DNA of 13,139 bases from Vibrio tasmaniensis 1F-187 (GCF_000272405.2 NZ_AJZM02000183.1:1-13139); one strand, 5' to 3'. Shown: positions 1 through 7,806, counted from the stretch's first letter. A program made the numbers and translations. Notes: a model not told the origin generated them from the letters alone.

Positions 1-23
1 TTCGATTCCCGCTGCACGCTCCA
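1..23 (+). tRNA. tRNA-Gly, 3' end only (probably anticodon UCC)
   Basis: The window opens inside the T arm of a tRNA. The T-loop TTCGATT is followed by the 3' strand of the T stem (CCCGC), the acceptor 3' strand (TGCACGC), discriminator T and an encoded CCA ending at 23. A T discriminator together with this T arm matches bacterial tRNA-Gly; I recall the E. coli UCC isoacceptor having the same T arm and a very similar acceptor end. The anticodon lies left of the window, so the isoacceptor is inferred. No clear hairpin terminator follows; only a T-rich stretch is seen after CCA. Confidence 0.85.
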
Positions 24-339
24 ATTCCTCTTTATGTTTCGTTACGTGTTTTCTTCCAGCGATACCCTATTCAAAAAACTTCTCCGCTCGTTAAATCTAT
101 AAGCATTAATCCATATAGCTTAAACCCATTTTGTTAAGTCTAACCAACCACCGCTAATTGAGCCGCTAGCGCTATTAACTCCTTAAATCGCTTCGAATTT
201 CTTAAACCTTTCCCATCACATATTGCAGTCTAGCTTTTAACGATTTTCAAAATTGTTCCAATTTAATAATCTTGGTCAATATCTGCAAAAATCATTGTGT
301 TAATGTGCGCGCATTAGCAACAACCAAAAATAATTAAAA
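24..339. other. AT-rich non-coding stretch between tRNA-Gly and the small ORF
   Basis: About 316 bases with frequent stops in all frames and no convincing gene. I see no integrase remnant, no repeated copy of the tRNA 3' end and no strong sigma70 promoter. The only structured element is the palindrome at about 301-316, described separately. Confidence 0.6.
301..316. promoter_or_regulatory. Imperfect palindrome upstream of the small ORF (possible operator)
   Basis: The arms TAATG (301-305) and CATTA (312-316) flank the self-complementary core TGCGCG, and weaker symmetry continues outward (TTGTGT on the left, GCAACAA on the right). It ends 23 bases before the ATG at 340, where an operator or a leader hairpin could act. 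I do not recognise it as the site of a named regulator. Confidence 0.35.
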
Positions 340-597
340 ATGTTTAAAAGCAATGAGTTAACAATAAACATCGAAGCAATCAATGTCGCACTGTCAAAAG
401 TCGAAAATGCGAACAAAATTCAGCTTAATACGTTGAAAGGTTATGTGAGCAGCGAACCAGAACAGGCCGTGCTTGCGTTTCGTTCTTTGAATGAAGTGGA
501 ATCGATCGACGACAAGCTTAAGAAGATCATGTCAGAGCTACCACACCTCAGTGGCGAAGCTCACCACCTACTAGAAACATCGATCCTATTACAGTAG
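340..597 (+). CDS. Small hypothetical protein, 85 aa
   Basis: I do not recognise this family. The 85-residue product is acidic, has no cysteine, no signal peptide and no membrane segment, and looks mostly helical. A central stretch (about residues 35-65) has heptad-like spacing of Leu, Val and Ile and charged residues, ending in HLSGEAHHLLETS. An in-frame stop at 331-333 makes ATG 340 the first possible start. The ribosome binding site is poor: the 20 bases before the start are A-rich with no GGAG-like motif, so translation may be weak. It is a single gene, with the tRNA upstream on the same strand and a strong hairpin nine bases after its stop. A cytoplasmic role is likely from the lack of export signals, but the function is unknown. 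The compact ORF with its own terminator supports a real gene; the missing Shine-Dalgarno argues against. Confidence 0.6.
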   Translation: MFKSNELTINIEAINVALSKVENANKIQLNTLKGYVSSEPEQAVLAFRSLNEVESIDDKLKKIMSELPHLSGEAHHLLETSILLQ

Positions 598-605
598 TGG
601 CCAAG

Positions 606-648
606 AAAGATAAGTCTCAACTAGCGTGATGAACTAAGACTTATCTTT
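606..648. terminator. Rho-independent terminator, probably bidirectional
   Basis: A perfect 12-bp inverted repeat with left arm 606-617 (AAAGATAAGTCT) and right arm 637-648 and a 19-base loop. On the plus strand it is followed by a T-rich stretch to about 664, which suits termination of the small ORF at 340-597. The CTTT end of the opposite arm gives a short U-run for transcripts arriving from the minus-strand copper operon, so it may serve both convergent units. Confidence 0.75.
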
Positions 649-705
649 TAGCTTTCTGTTTTTAGTACTTTTCTAGCAGCTATTTCTAGCTCTATTAGAT
701 AATGC

Positions 706-1266
706 CTAAAGCGTTATCGACTTCGCCATGCCCGCTTCCGCATGTCCTGGAATATTGCAGGCAAATTCGACTTGATTATCACCGTGGAAATGCCAAAGCA
801 TCTGCTTTGCTTTGCCCGGCTTAACTGTAACTGTGCTGCCCGAGTCATGAGCGTGATTACCCATGTTTTTCATCATTTCACGGTGCTCTAACTGCTCTGA
901 AGCAGAACCAATCGAGAATTCGTGATCAATCTTGCCCGTGTTCATAACAACGAACTGCACCACGTCGTTCGGCTCAATATCAACCTTGTTCTTAAAGGTG
1001 ATTTTCATATCGTCACTTAACAGAACATGAACCACTTTATCCGGCTTTGCGCCTGTCGCAGGCATACCCACTTCAGACATGCCTTCCATATTCATCATTC
1101 CATCCATATTCATCATCTTCGAATGGTCCATCTTTCCATCCTTCATCATGCTGTGATCCATTTTTGAATGATCCATCTCTCCACTCTTCATCATCGAATG
1201 GTCCATTTCAGCAAAAGCCGTTGCAGTAGTTAACGTCATTGCAATCGCAATAAGTGTCTTTTTCAT
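706..1266 (-). CDS. Periplasmic cupredoxin with Met/His-rich N-terminus (CopI-like), 186 aa
   Basis: A blue- or green-copper type protein expected to bind or oxidise copper in the periplasm. A Sec signal peptide spans residues 1-19 (AFA before the cleavage point). Residues 20-63 form a methionine- and histidine-rich tract with four MDHS motifs (residues 21, 31, 36 and 46), a typical low-affinity Cu(I)/Cu(II) sponge. The cupredoxin fold follows at about 75-186, with type 1 copper ligands visible as His115 (DHEF), Cys170 (FAC), His175 (PGH) and Met180 (AGM) in the normal spacing. The domain order and context resemble CopI copper-tolerance proteins of Rubrivivax and Vibrio; the name is inferred from architecture. 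The start is ATG 1266 with a good AAGGAA ribosome binding site. It is the last gene of the operon, 107 bases after cusA, and a hairpin lies in that gap. Direct enzymatic activity cannot be read from sequence. Confidence 0.9.
   Translation of the reverse strand: MKKTLIAIAMTLTTATAFAEMDHSMMKSGEMDHSKMDHSMMKDGKMDHSKMMNMDGMMNMEGMSEVGMPATGAKPDKVVHVLLSDDMKITFKNKVDIEPNDVVQFVVMNTGKIDHEFSIGSASEQLEHREMMKNMGNHAHDSGSTVTVKPGKAKQMLWHFHGDNQVEFACNIPGHAEAGMAKSITL
1120..1206 (-). repeat. Short MDHS-coding repeats in the cupredoxin gene
   Basis: Four degenerate copies of a 12-base unit encoding Met-Asp-His-Ser lie in codons 21-49 of the cupredoxin. Their spacing is irregular (10, 5 and 10 codons). They form a metal-binding tract and are a likely site of repeat-number variation between strains. 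Confidence 0.6.
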
Positions 1267-1307
1267 GATCGTTCCTTAGATTAATTCAGTTATTTATTTG
1301 TTAGTTT

Positions 1308-1321
1308 CACATGTTCATGTG
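1308..1321. repeat. Inverted repeat CACATG-TT-CATGTG
   Basis: Perfect 6-bp arms around two bases, in the gap between cusA and the cupredoxin gene, about 42 bases upstream of the cupredoxin start. The two-base loop is too small for a stable RNA hairpin, so a protein-binding site is as likely as a structure. No promoter is obvious beside it. Confidence 0.35.
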
Positions 1322-1325
1322 GTAC

Positions 1326-1359
1326 GCCCTTACCCACTCTGTTTTTGGTAGGTAAGGGC
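1326..1359 (-). other. Intercistronic hairpin between cusA and the cupredoxin gene
   Basis: Nine-base perfect arms at 1326-1334 (GCCCTTACC) and 1351-1359 with a 16-base loop. On the minus-strand transcript the hairpin is not followed by a U-run, so it does not look like a full intrinsic terminator. It fits better as an mRNA stability or processing element that could set different levels of pump and cupredoxin. Attenuation cannot be excluded. Confidence 0.5.
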
Positions 1360-1373
1360 TAATAATCAATACG

Positions 1374-4300
1374 TTATTTGTTTGTCTCGTTTTGGCTATG
1401 CGTAATCTCACGCTGTTTCCAGAGCTTAAAGATTGCAGGCAAAACCAGTAGGGTAAGCAACAGTGCAGACGCCATTCCGCCTATCATCGGCGCAGCAATT
1501 CGCTGCATCACTTCAGAACCCGTTCCCTCGCCATACATAATTGGAATGAGGCCAATAATCACCGTAAGTACTGTCATCATCACTGGGCGAACACGTAGTC
1601 CTGCGCCCTCACGAATCGCATCCGTTAAGTCTTCACCCTGAAGCGCTTGCTGGTTCTGCTCCGCATCCAATTTCTTGTAGTGCCATGCTTGGTTTAGGTA
1701 GACCAACATAATGACGCCTATCTCAACAGCTACCCCGGCAAGGGCGATGAAGCCCACCCCCACTGCAATGGAGAAGTTGTAATTGAGGATATGCATTAGC
1801 CATAAACCACCAACCATCGCGAGTGGTAATGTCAGCATGATCATCATCACCTCACCGACACGGCGGAAACTGAGGTAGAGCAACAACATGATGATGGCGA
1901 TGGTAATTGGCACAACGACACTTAAACGTTCTTTGGCGCGCTCCATGTATTCGTATTGACCAGACCATGCCAATGAATATCCAGCAGGCAAGACGATTTG
2001 ATCTGTAACGACTTTTTGCGCCTCTGCCACATAAGAACCAAGGTCGCGACCTTCGATGTCAACGAACACCCAGCCATTAGGACGCGCGTTCTCCGTCTTA
2101 ATCATTGGTGGCCCATCTTCATAGCGAATATCCGCGACATCAGACAAAGCAATTCGCGCTCCATTTGGTGTCACTAACGGCAGGTTCTGCAGCTTAACGA
2201 CAGAATCACGATAGCTTTGTGGGTAACGGACATTGATTGGGTAACGCTCTAGCCCCTCAACGGTTTCGCCCACGTTCATGCCACCAACCGCAGTCGAAAT
2301 AACCTGTTGCACTTCTTTAATGCTCAAGCCATATCGCGCAGCAGAACGACGTTTGATGTCTATCGTGACATAGCGACCACCAGCCACACGTTCGGCATAC
2401 ACAGAAGCCGTACCGCTAACACCATTTAAGATAGGTTCGAGCTGAGAGCCAATGTCCTCTATAACACTCAGATCTGGCCCTGCTATTTTGATTCCGATTG
2501 GCGTTTTAATACCGGTCGCTAACATGTCGATCCGAGTCTTGATTGGCATAACCCATGCGTTAGTCAAACCGGGGAATTGAATCAGAGCATCAAACTCTTT
2601 TCGTAGCGACTCAGTAGTGACACCGTCACGCCATTCATCTCTTGGTTTAAGCTGAATAACCGTTTCAATCATAGTCAGTGGCGCAGGATCGGTTGCTGTC
2701 TCTGCTCGGCCAATTTTTCCCCACGTGGTTTCGACTTCTGGAATGGTTTTGATGAGCTTGTTGGTTTGTTGCAACAACTCACGAGCCTTACCTATTGAGA
2801 TACCCGGATACGTGGTTGGCATGTACATCAAATCCCCTTCGTCTAAAGGAGGGATGAATTCACTACCAAGTTTACTGGTTGGGTAATAAGCAGACGCCAT
2901 TAAGCCAAGTGCGATAACAATCATCACCTTTGGATACTTTAGGCTGAGGTTCAGAAGCGGTTTATACATCGCCACTAGGCTGCGGTTTACTGGGTTTTTG
3001 TGTTCAGGTAGCACGTTGCCGCGAATGAAGTAACCCATTAGCACAGGCACAAGCGTGATAGCCAAACCCGCCGCTGCCGCCATCGCATACGTCTTGGTAA
3101 ACGCAAGTGGCGAGAACATCTTGCCTTCTTGCCCTTCTAGCGCGAACACAGGCACAAAGCTCAAGGTAATGATAATCAGAGAGAAGAAAAGCGGTGCGCC
3201 AACTTCTTCTGCTGCCTTACCAATCACTTGCCAACGGTTTTTATCAGTGAGCGGAGTCCGTTCAATGTGTTTATGAACGTTCTCGATCATCACTATGGCA
3301 CCATCCACCATGGCGCCAATCGCAATCGCTATTCCGCCAAGAGACATGATGTTGGCGTTAATACCCTGCCAATGCATAACGATGAATGCGCCTAAGATAC
3401 CAACAGGTAAACTTAATGCGATAACCAACGACGAGCGGATATGGAACAAGAACAGCGCACACACGACGGCGACCACGATGAACTCTTCAGCCAGCTTCTT
3501 CCAAAGGTTTTCAACGGCTGAATCAATCAAAGTCGAACGGTCATAAGTCGCGACAATCTCGACACCGTCAGGTAAGCCAGCTTGCAGTTCAGCGAGCTTG
3601 GATTTGACTGAGTCGATCACTTCACTGGCATTTTCACCAAAGCGCATCACGATAACGCCGCCAACCGCTTCTCCTTCACCATTAAGTTCAGAGATACCAC
3701 GACGCATTTGCGGGCCAAGGTTAATGTCAGCAATGTCACCTAATAGCAGCGGAGTACCTTTGTCGGTCACTTTTAGCGGCAGAGATTGAATATCTTCGAT
3801 GCTTGTCAGGTAACCGGTGGTACGAACCATATGTTCGGCTTCCGCAATCTCAACAACAGACGCTCCTGTTTCTTGATTACCATCTTGGATTGCCTTGTTG
3901 ACTTGCTGAAGCGTCAGGTCATATGCACGTAACTTGGCCGGATCAATCTGTACTTGATACTGCTTCACCATGCCACCAACGGTCGCCACTTCAGACACGC
4001 CTTCTACAGTTTGCAATTCATACTTCAAGAACCAATCTTGCAAACTACGAAGTTCCGCTAAGTCGTGCTGACCTGTTTTATCTTGCAACACGTAGCTGTA
4101 AACCCAGCCCACACCGGTTGCATCGGGTCCTAGTGTTGGCTTGGCACTCGATGGCAAGTTAGGTGCAACTTGGCTTAAGTACTCCAACACTCGTGAACGC
4201 GCCCAGTACATATCGGTATCGTCATTGAAGATGATATAGACATAGGAATCACCAAAGAACGAGTAGCCACGAACTGTTTCAGCACCCGGTACAGCTAACA

Positions 4301-4517
4301 TGGCGGTGGTCAATGGATAGGTCACCTGATCCTCGACCACCTGTGGGGCTTGACCCGGATAACTGGTTTTGATGATTACCTGAACATCTGACAAATCAGG
4401 AATGGCATCGACAGGTGTATTTTTAACGCTGTATAAACCGCCAAATACGATGGCGACAGTGGCAACCAGCACTAAGAAACGGTTGCTAATAGACCAGCGA
4501 ATAATTGCATTGATCAT
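1374..4517 (-). CDS. cusA: CusA-type heavy-metal RND efflux pump, inner-membrane subunit, 1047 aa
   Basis: The proton-driven transporter of the CusABC complex, which moves Cu(I)/Ag(I) from periplasm or cytoplasm into the outer-membrane channel. Length is full for the HME-RND family (about 1040-1050 aa). Predicted membrane segments: TM1 near 14-30; TM2-TM6 between about 345 and 496; TM7 near 530-546; TM8-TM12 between about 868 and 1034. Two large periplasmic loops lie between. The N-terminal signature DAIPDLSDVQV starts at residue 37. The three-methionine metal site known from E. coli CusA (M573, M623, M672) aligns with Met566, Met616 and Met665, each offset by exactly seven residues, which supports monovalent Cu/Ag rather than Zn/Co/Cd specificity. 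TM4 carries GAMVDGAIVM with Asp405 and TM10 carries Glu932, the expected proton-relay acids. The start ATG overlaps the cusB stop (ATGA) and has a GAGG ribosome binding site inside cusB, indicating translational coupling. The cytoplasmic RVRP segment before TM11 reads RVRPVMM, where I recall RVRPK in E. coli; I am not certain this matters. Confidence 0.96.
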   Translation of the reverse strand: MINAIIRWSISNRFLVLVATVAIVFGGLYSVKNTPVDAIPDLSDVQVIIKTSYPGQAPQVVEDQVTYPLTTAMLAVPGAETVRGYSFFGDSYVYIIFNDDTDMYWARSRVLEYLSQVAPNLPSSAKPTLGPDATGVGWVYSYVLQDKTGQHDLAELRSLQDWFLKYELQTVEGVSEVATVGGMVKQYQVQIDPAKLRAYDLTLQQVNKAIQDGNQETGASVVEIAEAEHMVRTTGYLTSIEDIQSLPLKVTDKGTPLLLGDIADINLGPQMRRGISELNGEGEAVGGVIVMRFGENASEVIDSVKSKLAELQAGLPDGVEIVATYDRSTLIDSAVENLWKKLAEEFIVVAVVCALFLFHIRSSLVIALSLPVGILGAFIVMHWQGINANIMSLGGIAIAIGAMVDGAIVMIENVHKHIERTPLTDKNRWQVIGKAAEEVGAPLFFSLIIITLSFVPVFALEGQEGKMFSPLAFTKTYAMAAAAGLAITLVPVLMGYFIRGNVLPEHKNPVNRSLVAMYKPLLNLSLKYPKVMIVIALGLMASAYYPTSKLGSEFIPPLDEGDLMYMPTTYPGISIGKARELLQQTNKLIKTIPEVETTWGKIGRAETATDPAPLTMIETVIQLKPRDEWRDGVTTESLRKEFDALIQFPGLTNAWVMPIKTRIDMLATGIKTPIGIKIAGPDLSVIEDIGSQLEPILNGVSGTASVYAERVAGGRYVTIDIKRRSAARYGLSIKEVQQVISTAVGGMNVGETVEGLERYPINVRYPQSYRDSVVKLQNLPLVTPNGARIALSDVADIRYEDGPPMIKTENARPNGWVFVDIEGRDLGSYVAEAQKVVTDQIVLPAGYSLAWSGQYEYMERAKERLSVVVPITIAIIMLLLYLSFRRVGEVMMIMLTLPLAMVGGLWLMHILNYNFSIAVGVGFIALAGVAVEIGVIMLVYLNQAWHYKKLDAEQNQQALQGEDLTDAIREGAGLRVRPVMMTVLTVIIGLIPIMYGEGTGSEVMQRIAAPMIGGMASALLLTLLVLPAIFKLWKQREITHSQNETNK

Positions 4518-6253
4518 AGTTCGCCCTCACCCGTGCTATTCGTCGGTTCGAGAGATTTGAGCACATAATCAGAACCTTGCTTCGCCACTAGAAACCGAAT
4601 GGTTTGACCCTCGGCAAACTCAGATAAATCAAGGTCATCACTGGCTTGGAAATTCATTTCACCCGCTTTCCAATTCCACTCAGGGACTGGCTGATGTTTT
4701 ACAGTGATCATGCCAAAATCTGCCATCAACATGGTGATGTCACCCGTTACCCAAACTTCGCCGGCGATCTTGTGTTTGTTGACCTTGTAATCAACAACCT
4801 CGTACTGCCCTGACTCTGTCTTTCTCATCTCAAAATCAATCGCCTTACCACGTTTCACGTCACTCATGTCTAAGCCTTCCGCAAAGGTGAAATTCATCAC
4901 CATACCCGGCCAATCCCATTCAGGAACAGGCTGATGGTTAATCGTCACCATACGGCTGCCTTGCATAACGTCGGAAATTTCACCGTTTGCCCACACGGTT
5001 TCAGCTTCTTCCTCAACACCATTGATGCGTGACAGATCAGCAGATTGGCTCGCTTCAGAATCCAACATGAAGTGCGCAGAAGTGACAATGTTCTCACCTT
5101 GCTCTAGCCCTTGAAGCACCTCTATTTTTTCGCCAGCTTCACGACCAACCTCAATACGAGCAGAGCGATACTTGCCAGAACCTTCTGACATCACCACTCG
5201 AGTCATACCACCGGAGTGAATCACCGAAGATCTTGGGATAGTAAGAACCGCTTCATCACTAATGGGTTTCAGCGCAATATTGGCAAACATATTTGGCTTA
5301 AGCTCGCCATGGGGATTGGAGAACTTCAAACGAACGCGCAAGGTTCGAGTTTTTGGGTCAAGGATTGGGTACACGTAATCGACATTACCCAACCACTCTT
5401 TGCCGGGAATGGCATCTAGCGTCATCACCGCATTGCTGCCTGACGAGATCCAATGCGCTTGGCGCTCAAACACCTCTGCATCAACCCATACTTCGCCTAA
5501 TGGGCCAGCACTGATCACCGCTTGTGCAGGTGAAAGATAACCACCTTCTCGGATATTCAGGCTTGCGATGACACCATCGGCTGGCGCTTTGACTTCAATG
5601 GTTTGCGAGGCTTTGCCTTTGCGCGTAATAGCGCGGATTTGAGTCTTATCAACACCCAAGGTAATTAGGCGTTCAGTCGAGCCCTTGATCAAACCTTTAC
5701 GACCCGTTTTATAAGCACTGATCAACTCTTCTTGTGCTTTAACAAGCTCTGGAGAATAGAGTGTGAAAAGCACATCACCTTTGTTTACCTTCTCACCCAC
5801 TGAGTTGATGTAGAGCTTCTCAACCCAACCAGCTGCTCTTACGTTGGTTTGCCACAATGTACTTTCATCGAACGCCACATAACCCACGGTTTCAATCCGA
5901 GGAGACAGCGCTTCGAACTTAACTTTCGCTGTTTTGACACCCAGATTATTTTCTACCGACGAATCAATGAACACGGTACCGGGCTCATCTTTAACACCAC
6001 TTGAGTCATCCGCGTAAACAGGGATTAAATCCATCCCCATAGGTGACTGACCCGGCTTGTCTCGCTGATAATTTGGATCCATCGGAGCCACCCAATACAG
6101 AGGTTCATCCTTGGCCTGTTTACTTACATCTGCGCCTGTACTCGTTGCCATTGCTGACATGTCATGTGCTGGATTAATTAGAAAATGGTTCACACCAAAA
6201 CCCAATGCACCACCGACCAATAAAGCGATTGTTGCTACTTTTACTGTACTCAT
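4514..6253 (-). CDS. cusB: CusB-type periplasmic adaptor with two C-terminal CusF domains, 579 aa
   Basis: The membrane-fusion subunit joining the CusA pump to the outer-membrane channel, with metallochaperone domains built in. Residues 5-25 form an N-terminal signal/anchor helix. Residues 53-80 are the heavy-metal-binding motif typical of CusB (YWVAPMDP, then DKPGQSPMGMDLIPVY), with Met in place of the Cys pairs of related domains. Barrel-sandwich, helical hairpin and beta-barrel regions follow at about 90-400. At about 418-494 is a CusF-like domain whose ligands match E. coli CusF H36/W44/M47/M49: His440, Trp448, Met451, Met453. At about 498-570 is a second copy with His520, Trp528 and Met533, but Gly531 where the first Met ligand should be. 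The usual CusB is about 400 aa, so the extra length is the fused domains; no free cusF gene is seen nearby. ATG 6253 has an AAGGGA ribosome binding site overlapping the channel gene's stop; the gap is 11 bases, and its own stop overlaps cusA. Confidence 0.95.
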   Translation of the reverse strand: MSTVKVATIALLVGGALGFGVNHFLINPAHDMSAMATSTGADVSKQAKDEPLYWVAPMDPNYQRDKPGQSPMGMDLIPVYADDSSGVKDEPGTVFIDSSVENNLGVKTAKVKFEALSPRIETVGYVAFDESTLWQTNVRAAGWVEKLYINSVGEKVNKGDVLFTLYSPELVKAQEELISAYKTGRKGLIKGSTERLITLGVDKTQIRAITRKGKASQTIEVKAPADGVIASLNIREGGYLSPAQAVISAGPLGEVWVDAEVFERQAHWISSGSNAVMTLDAIPGKEWLGNVDYVYPILDPKTRTLRVRLKFSNPHGELKPNMFANIALKPISDEAVLTIPRSSVIHSGGMTRVVMSEGSGKYRSARIEVGREAGEKIEVLQGLEQGENIVTSAHFMLDSEASQSADLSRINGVEEEAETVWANGEISDVMQGSRMVTINHQPVPEWDWPGMVMNFTFAEGLDMSDVKRGKAIDFEMRKTESGQYEVVDYKVNKHKIAGEVWVTGDITMLMADFGMITVKHQPVPEWNWKAGEMNFQASDDLDLSEFAEGQTIRFLVAKQGSDYVLKSLEPTNSTGEGEL

Positions 6254-6264
6254 TGTCTATTCCC

Positions 6265-7713
6265 TTATTGATTGGCTGTGTGTTTAGTCGCGCTTGAATT
6301 GAGTTGTGGTTGGTTTACTTGGTATTCAAAGCCACTGACTAACGCCGCCAGTTTGCTGTTAACGATGTTGAGATCGGTGATCAAACGTTGTTGCTCTAAC
6401 TTAAGCGCCAGCTCATCGGTCGTTGCTAAAATGACATCGTTAAACTGGGCGGTATTGTTTTGATAGCCCCTCTCAACCGCGCTGATTCGGGCTGCGGTTT
6501 GAGGAAGCAAGGACGTTTGATAGCGATCTAATCGCTGGATCAGATTTGATCTGTCCACCAGCAATGCGTTCACTTGCGCGTTCATTTGGGAAAGTAAGGT
6601 GTCTTTTTGAGATTTGGCCGCACCAACTTGATACTGAGCAGCCGATAAGTTTTTATCTTGTCGGTTCCCTGTAAACAGCGGGATGTCGACAGTCAGATAA
6701 GCACTTACCAGATCAGAAGTTGGTTCACCCGCCATGTTATTGGCTTGACGGTGTGCATACATCACTTCCACCCCAAACTGCGGGGTATAAGCTTGCTCGG
6801 CTAACTCAACCTGAGTTTGATTGGAGGAAATACTGACATCGGAGATCTTAACCAAAGGATGGTCAGTCAGTAGCTGGTAGTGCTTGGTTGAATCAATATT
6901 GGTCGCTAATTTACTTTCCAACAACGACCAATCGATTTGGTTAGTTGCATTCAGTGTGCCCTGAGAATCAAGAACCTGAGAGCCTAGCCAATCAGAACCC
7001 AACCATTCAGAAAGCTGAGAGATTAGACGACGCTGAACCTGCTGGTTTGCCTGAAGTTTCTCATCAAGCTTGCTCACTTGAAGCTGAGCGTTAAGCAGAT
7101 CTTGCGCTTCACTTTTACCAATCGAGTAATTGGTTTGTACATAGTTTTCAAGCTCAACCAACAAACGACGATTTTGACGAATCACCGACTCAGCCTTTTG
7201 CTGATAACCTAACTCAAGCCAAAGCTGCGTCATGCTATTCGCAACCGTCAATTCTCTTGCTTGCACCTGCAAAGCTAAAGCATCTGCCTGTTGGCCTGCC
7301 TTTTTCTGTTGGAGGTTAAGCGTATCGCCACGCTCAAACTGCTGCATCAGCCCTACCGATATATTAGTCATCGGGTCTTCGTCGAATTGAAAGCTATCGA
7401 CAGGCAAACCGCCAAATCCAACTTTTAATTTCGGGTCCATTAAGGTCGCGCTGGCAATGCCCGTTTCTCGCATCGCTTGAGACTGAGCAAAGTACTGTTT
7501 GCGATTTCCATCTTCGCTTAAAGCAATCTCAATCAGTGTATTGAGTTGCTGCGTCGAGCTTGCTTGGTCATGTGCTGAGATGTGTTGAGCATTTGAAGCT
7601 GACGCCGTGGTAGCCGCGAGCGTAGCACTTGAAAACAAGGCCATAGGCAAGGCAGCAGCAACCACTAAGCTCGTGTTCATGACAAACACAGAGGTTGTTG
7701 GTTTCATATTCAC
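6265..7713 (-). CDS. cusC: TolC-family outer-membrane channel of the Cus system (CusC-like), 482 aa
   Basis: The outer-membrane exit duct of the tripartite copper/silver pump. A signal peptide covers about residues 1-33 (TLA before cleavage). The mature protein is rich in Gln, Leu, Ala and Ser, with two long helical repeats (about 125-235 and 345-460) as expected of the OEP/TolC fold, including the strand motif YLTVDIPLFTGNRQDKNL at about 340-357. It contains no cysteine, so unlike E. coli CusC it is not a lipoprotein. The start is ambiguous. GTG 7713 has a weak GGAC motif seven bases upstream and gives the protein described. The ATG two codons inside (7707) is equally possible but poorly spaced. 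The gene lies 11 bases before cusB and 93 bases after the small metal-binding gene. Sequence alone does not separate CusC from other HME channels; the name rests on its place next to cusB and cusA. Confidence 0.9.
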   Translation of the reverse strand: MNMKPTTSVFVMNTSLVVAAALPMALFSSATLAATTASASNAQHISAHDQASSTQQLNTLIEIALSEDGNRKQYFAQSQAMRETGIASATLMDPKLKVGFGGLPVDSFQFDEDPMTNISVGLMQQFERGDTLNLQQKKAGQQADALALQVQARELTVANSMTQLWLELGYQQKAESVIRQNRRLLVELENYVQTNYSIGKSEAQDLLNAQLQVSKLDEKLQANQQVQRRLISQLSEWLGSDWLGSQVLDSQGTLNATNQIDWSLLESKLATNIDSTKHYQLLTDHPLVKISDVSISSNQTQVELAEQAYTPQFGVEVMYAHRQANNMAGEPTSDLVSAYLTVDIPLFTGNRQDKNLSAAQYQVGAAKSQKDTLLSQMNAQVNALLVDRSNLIQRLDRYQTSLLPQTAARISAVERGYQNNTAQFNDVILATTDELALKLEQQRLITDLNIVNSKLAALVSGFEYQVNQPQLNSSATKHTANQ

Positions 7714-7731
7714 AATGAATGTCCATATCTA

Positions 7732-7745
7732 GCGCTAATTAGCGC
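7732..7745. repeat. Perfect 14-bp palindrome GCGCTAATTAGCGC
   Basis: A fully self-complementary 14-mer, 19 bases upstream of the channel gene's GTG and downstream of the first operon gene. It could be a protein-binding site. On the minus-strand transcript it is not followed by a U-run, so it is not a terminator by itself. The regulator, if any, is unknown. Confidence 0.4.
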
Positions 7746-7753
7746 ATAAAAAA

Positions 7754-7783
7754 GAATGGCTTATCAGATTTATCTAACTGATA
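7754..7783 (-). terminator. Weak hairpin plus U-run after the first operon gene (possible partial terminator)
   Basis: On the minus strand, arms TATCAG and CTGATA (7783-7778 and 7767-7762) surround a 10-base loop. After a gap of several bases comes a TTC and T-run near 7754-7746. The stem is only 6 bp and AT-rich, so full termination is unlikely. It may lower transcription into the pump genes or be a processing site. Confidence 0.3.
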
Positions 7784-7806
7784 GAGCTGTATTTTTAGAT
7801 ATAGGT

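Noticed and set aside
678..691. Small AGCTA/TAGCT hairpin with a four-base loop just after the cupredoxin stop
   Set aside because: Only 5 bp and AT-rich with no U-run; the 606-648 hairpin is a better terminator.
1..705. tRNA 3' end as the attachment site of a genomic island
   Set aside because: No integrase, no direct repeat of the tRNA end and no island-type genes are visible; the copper operon looks like normal chromosomal DNA.
3055..4162. Plus-strand open frames inside cusA
   Set aside because: The cusA frame is complete and conserved throughout; the opposite-strand frames show no family features or start signals.
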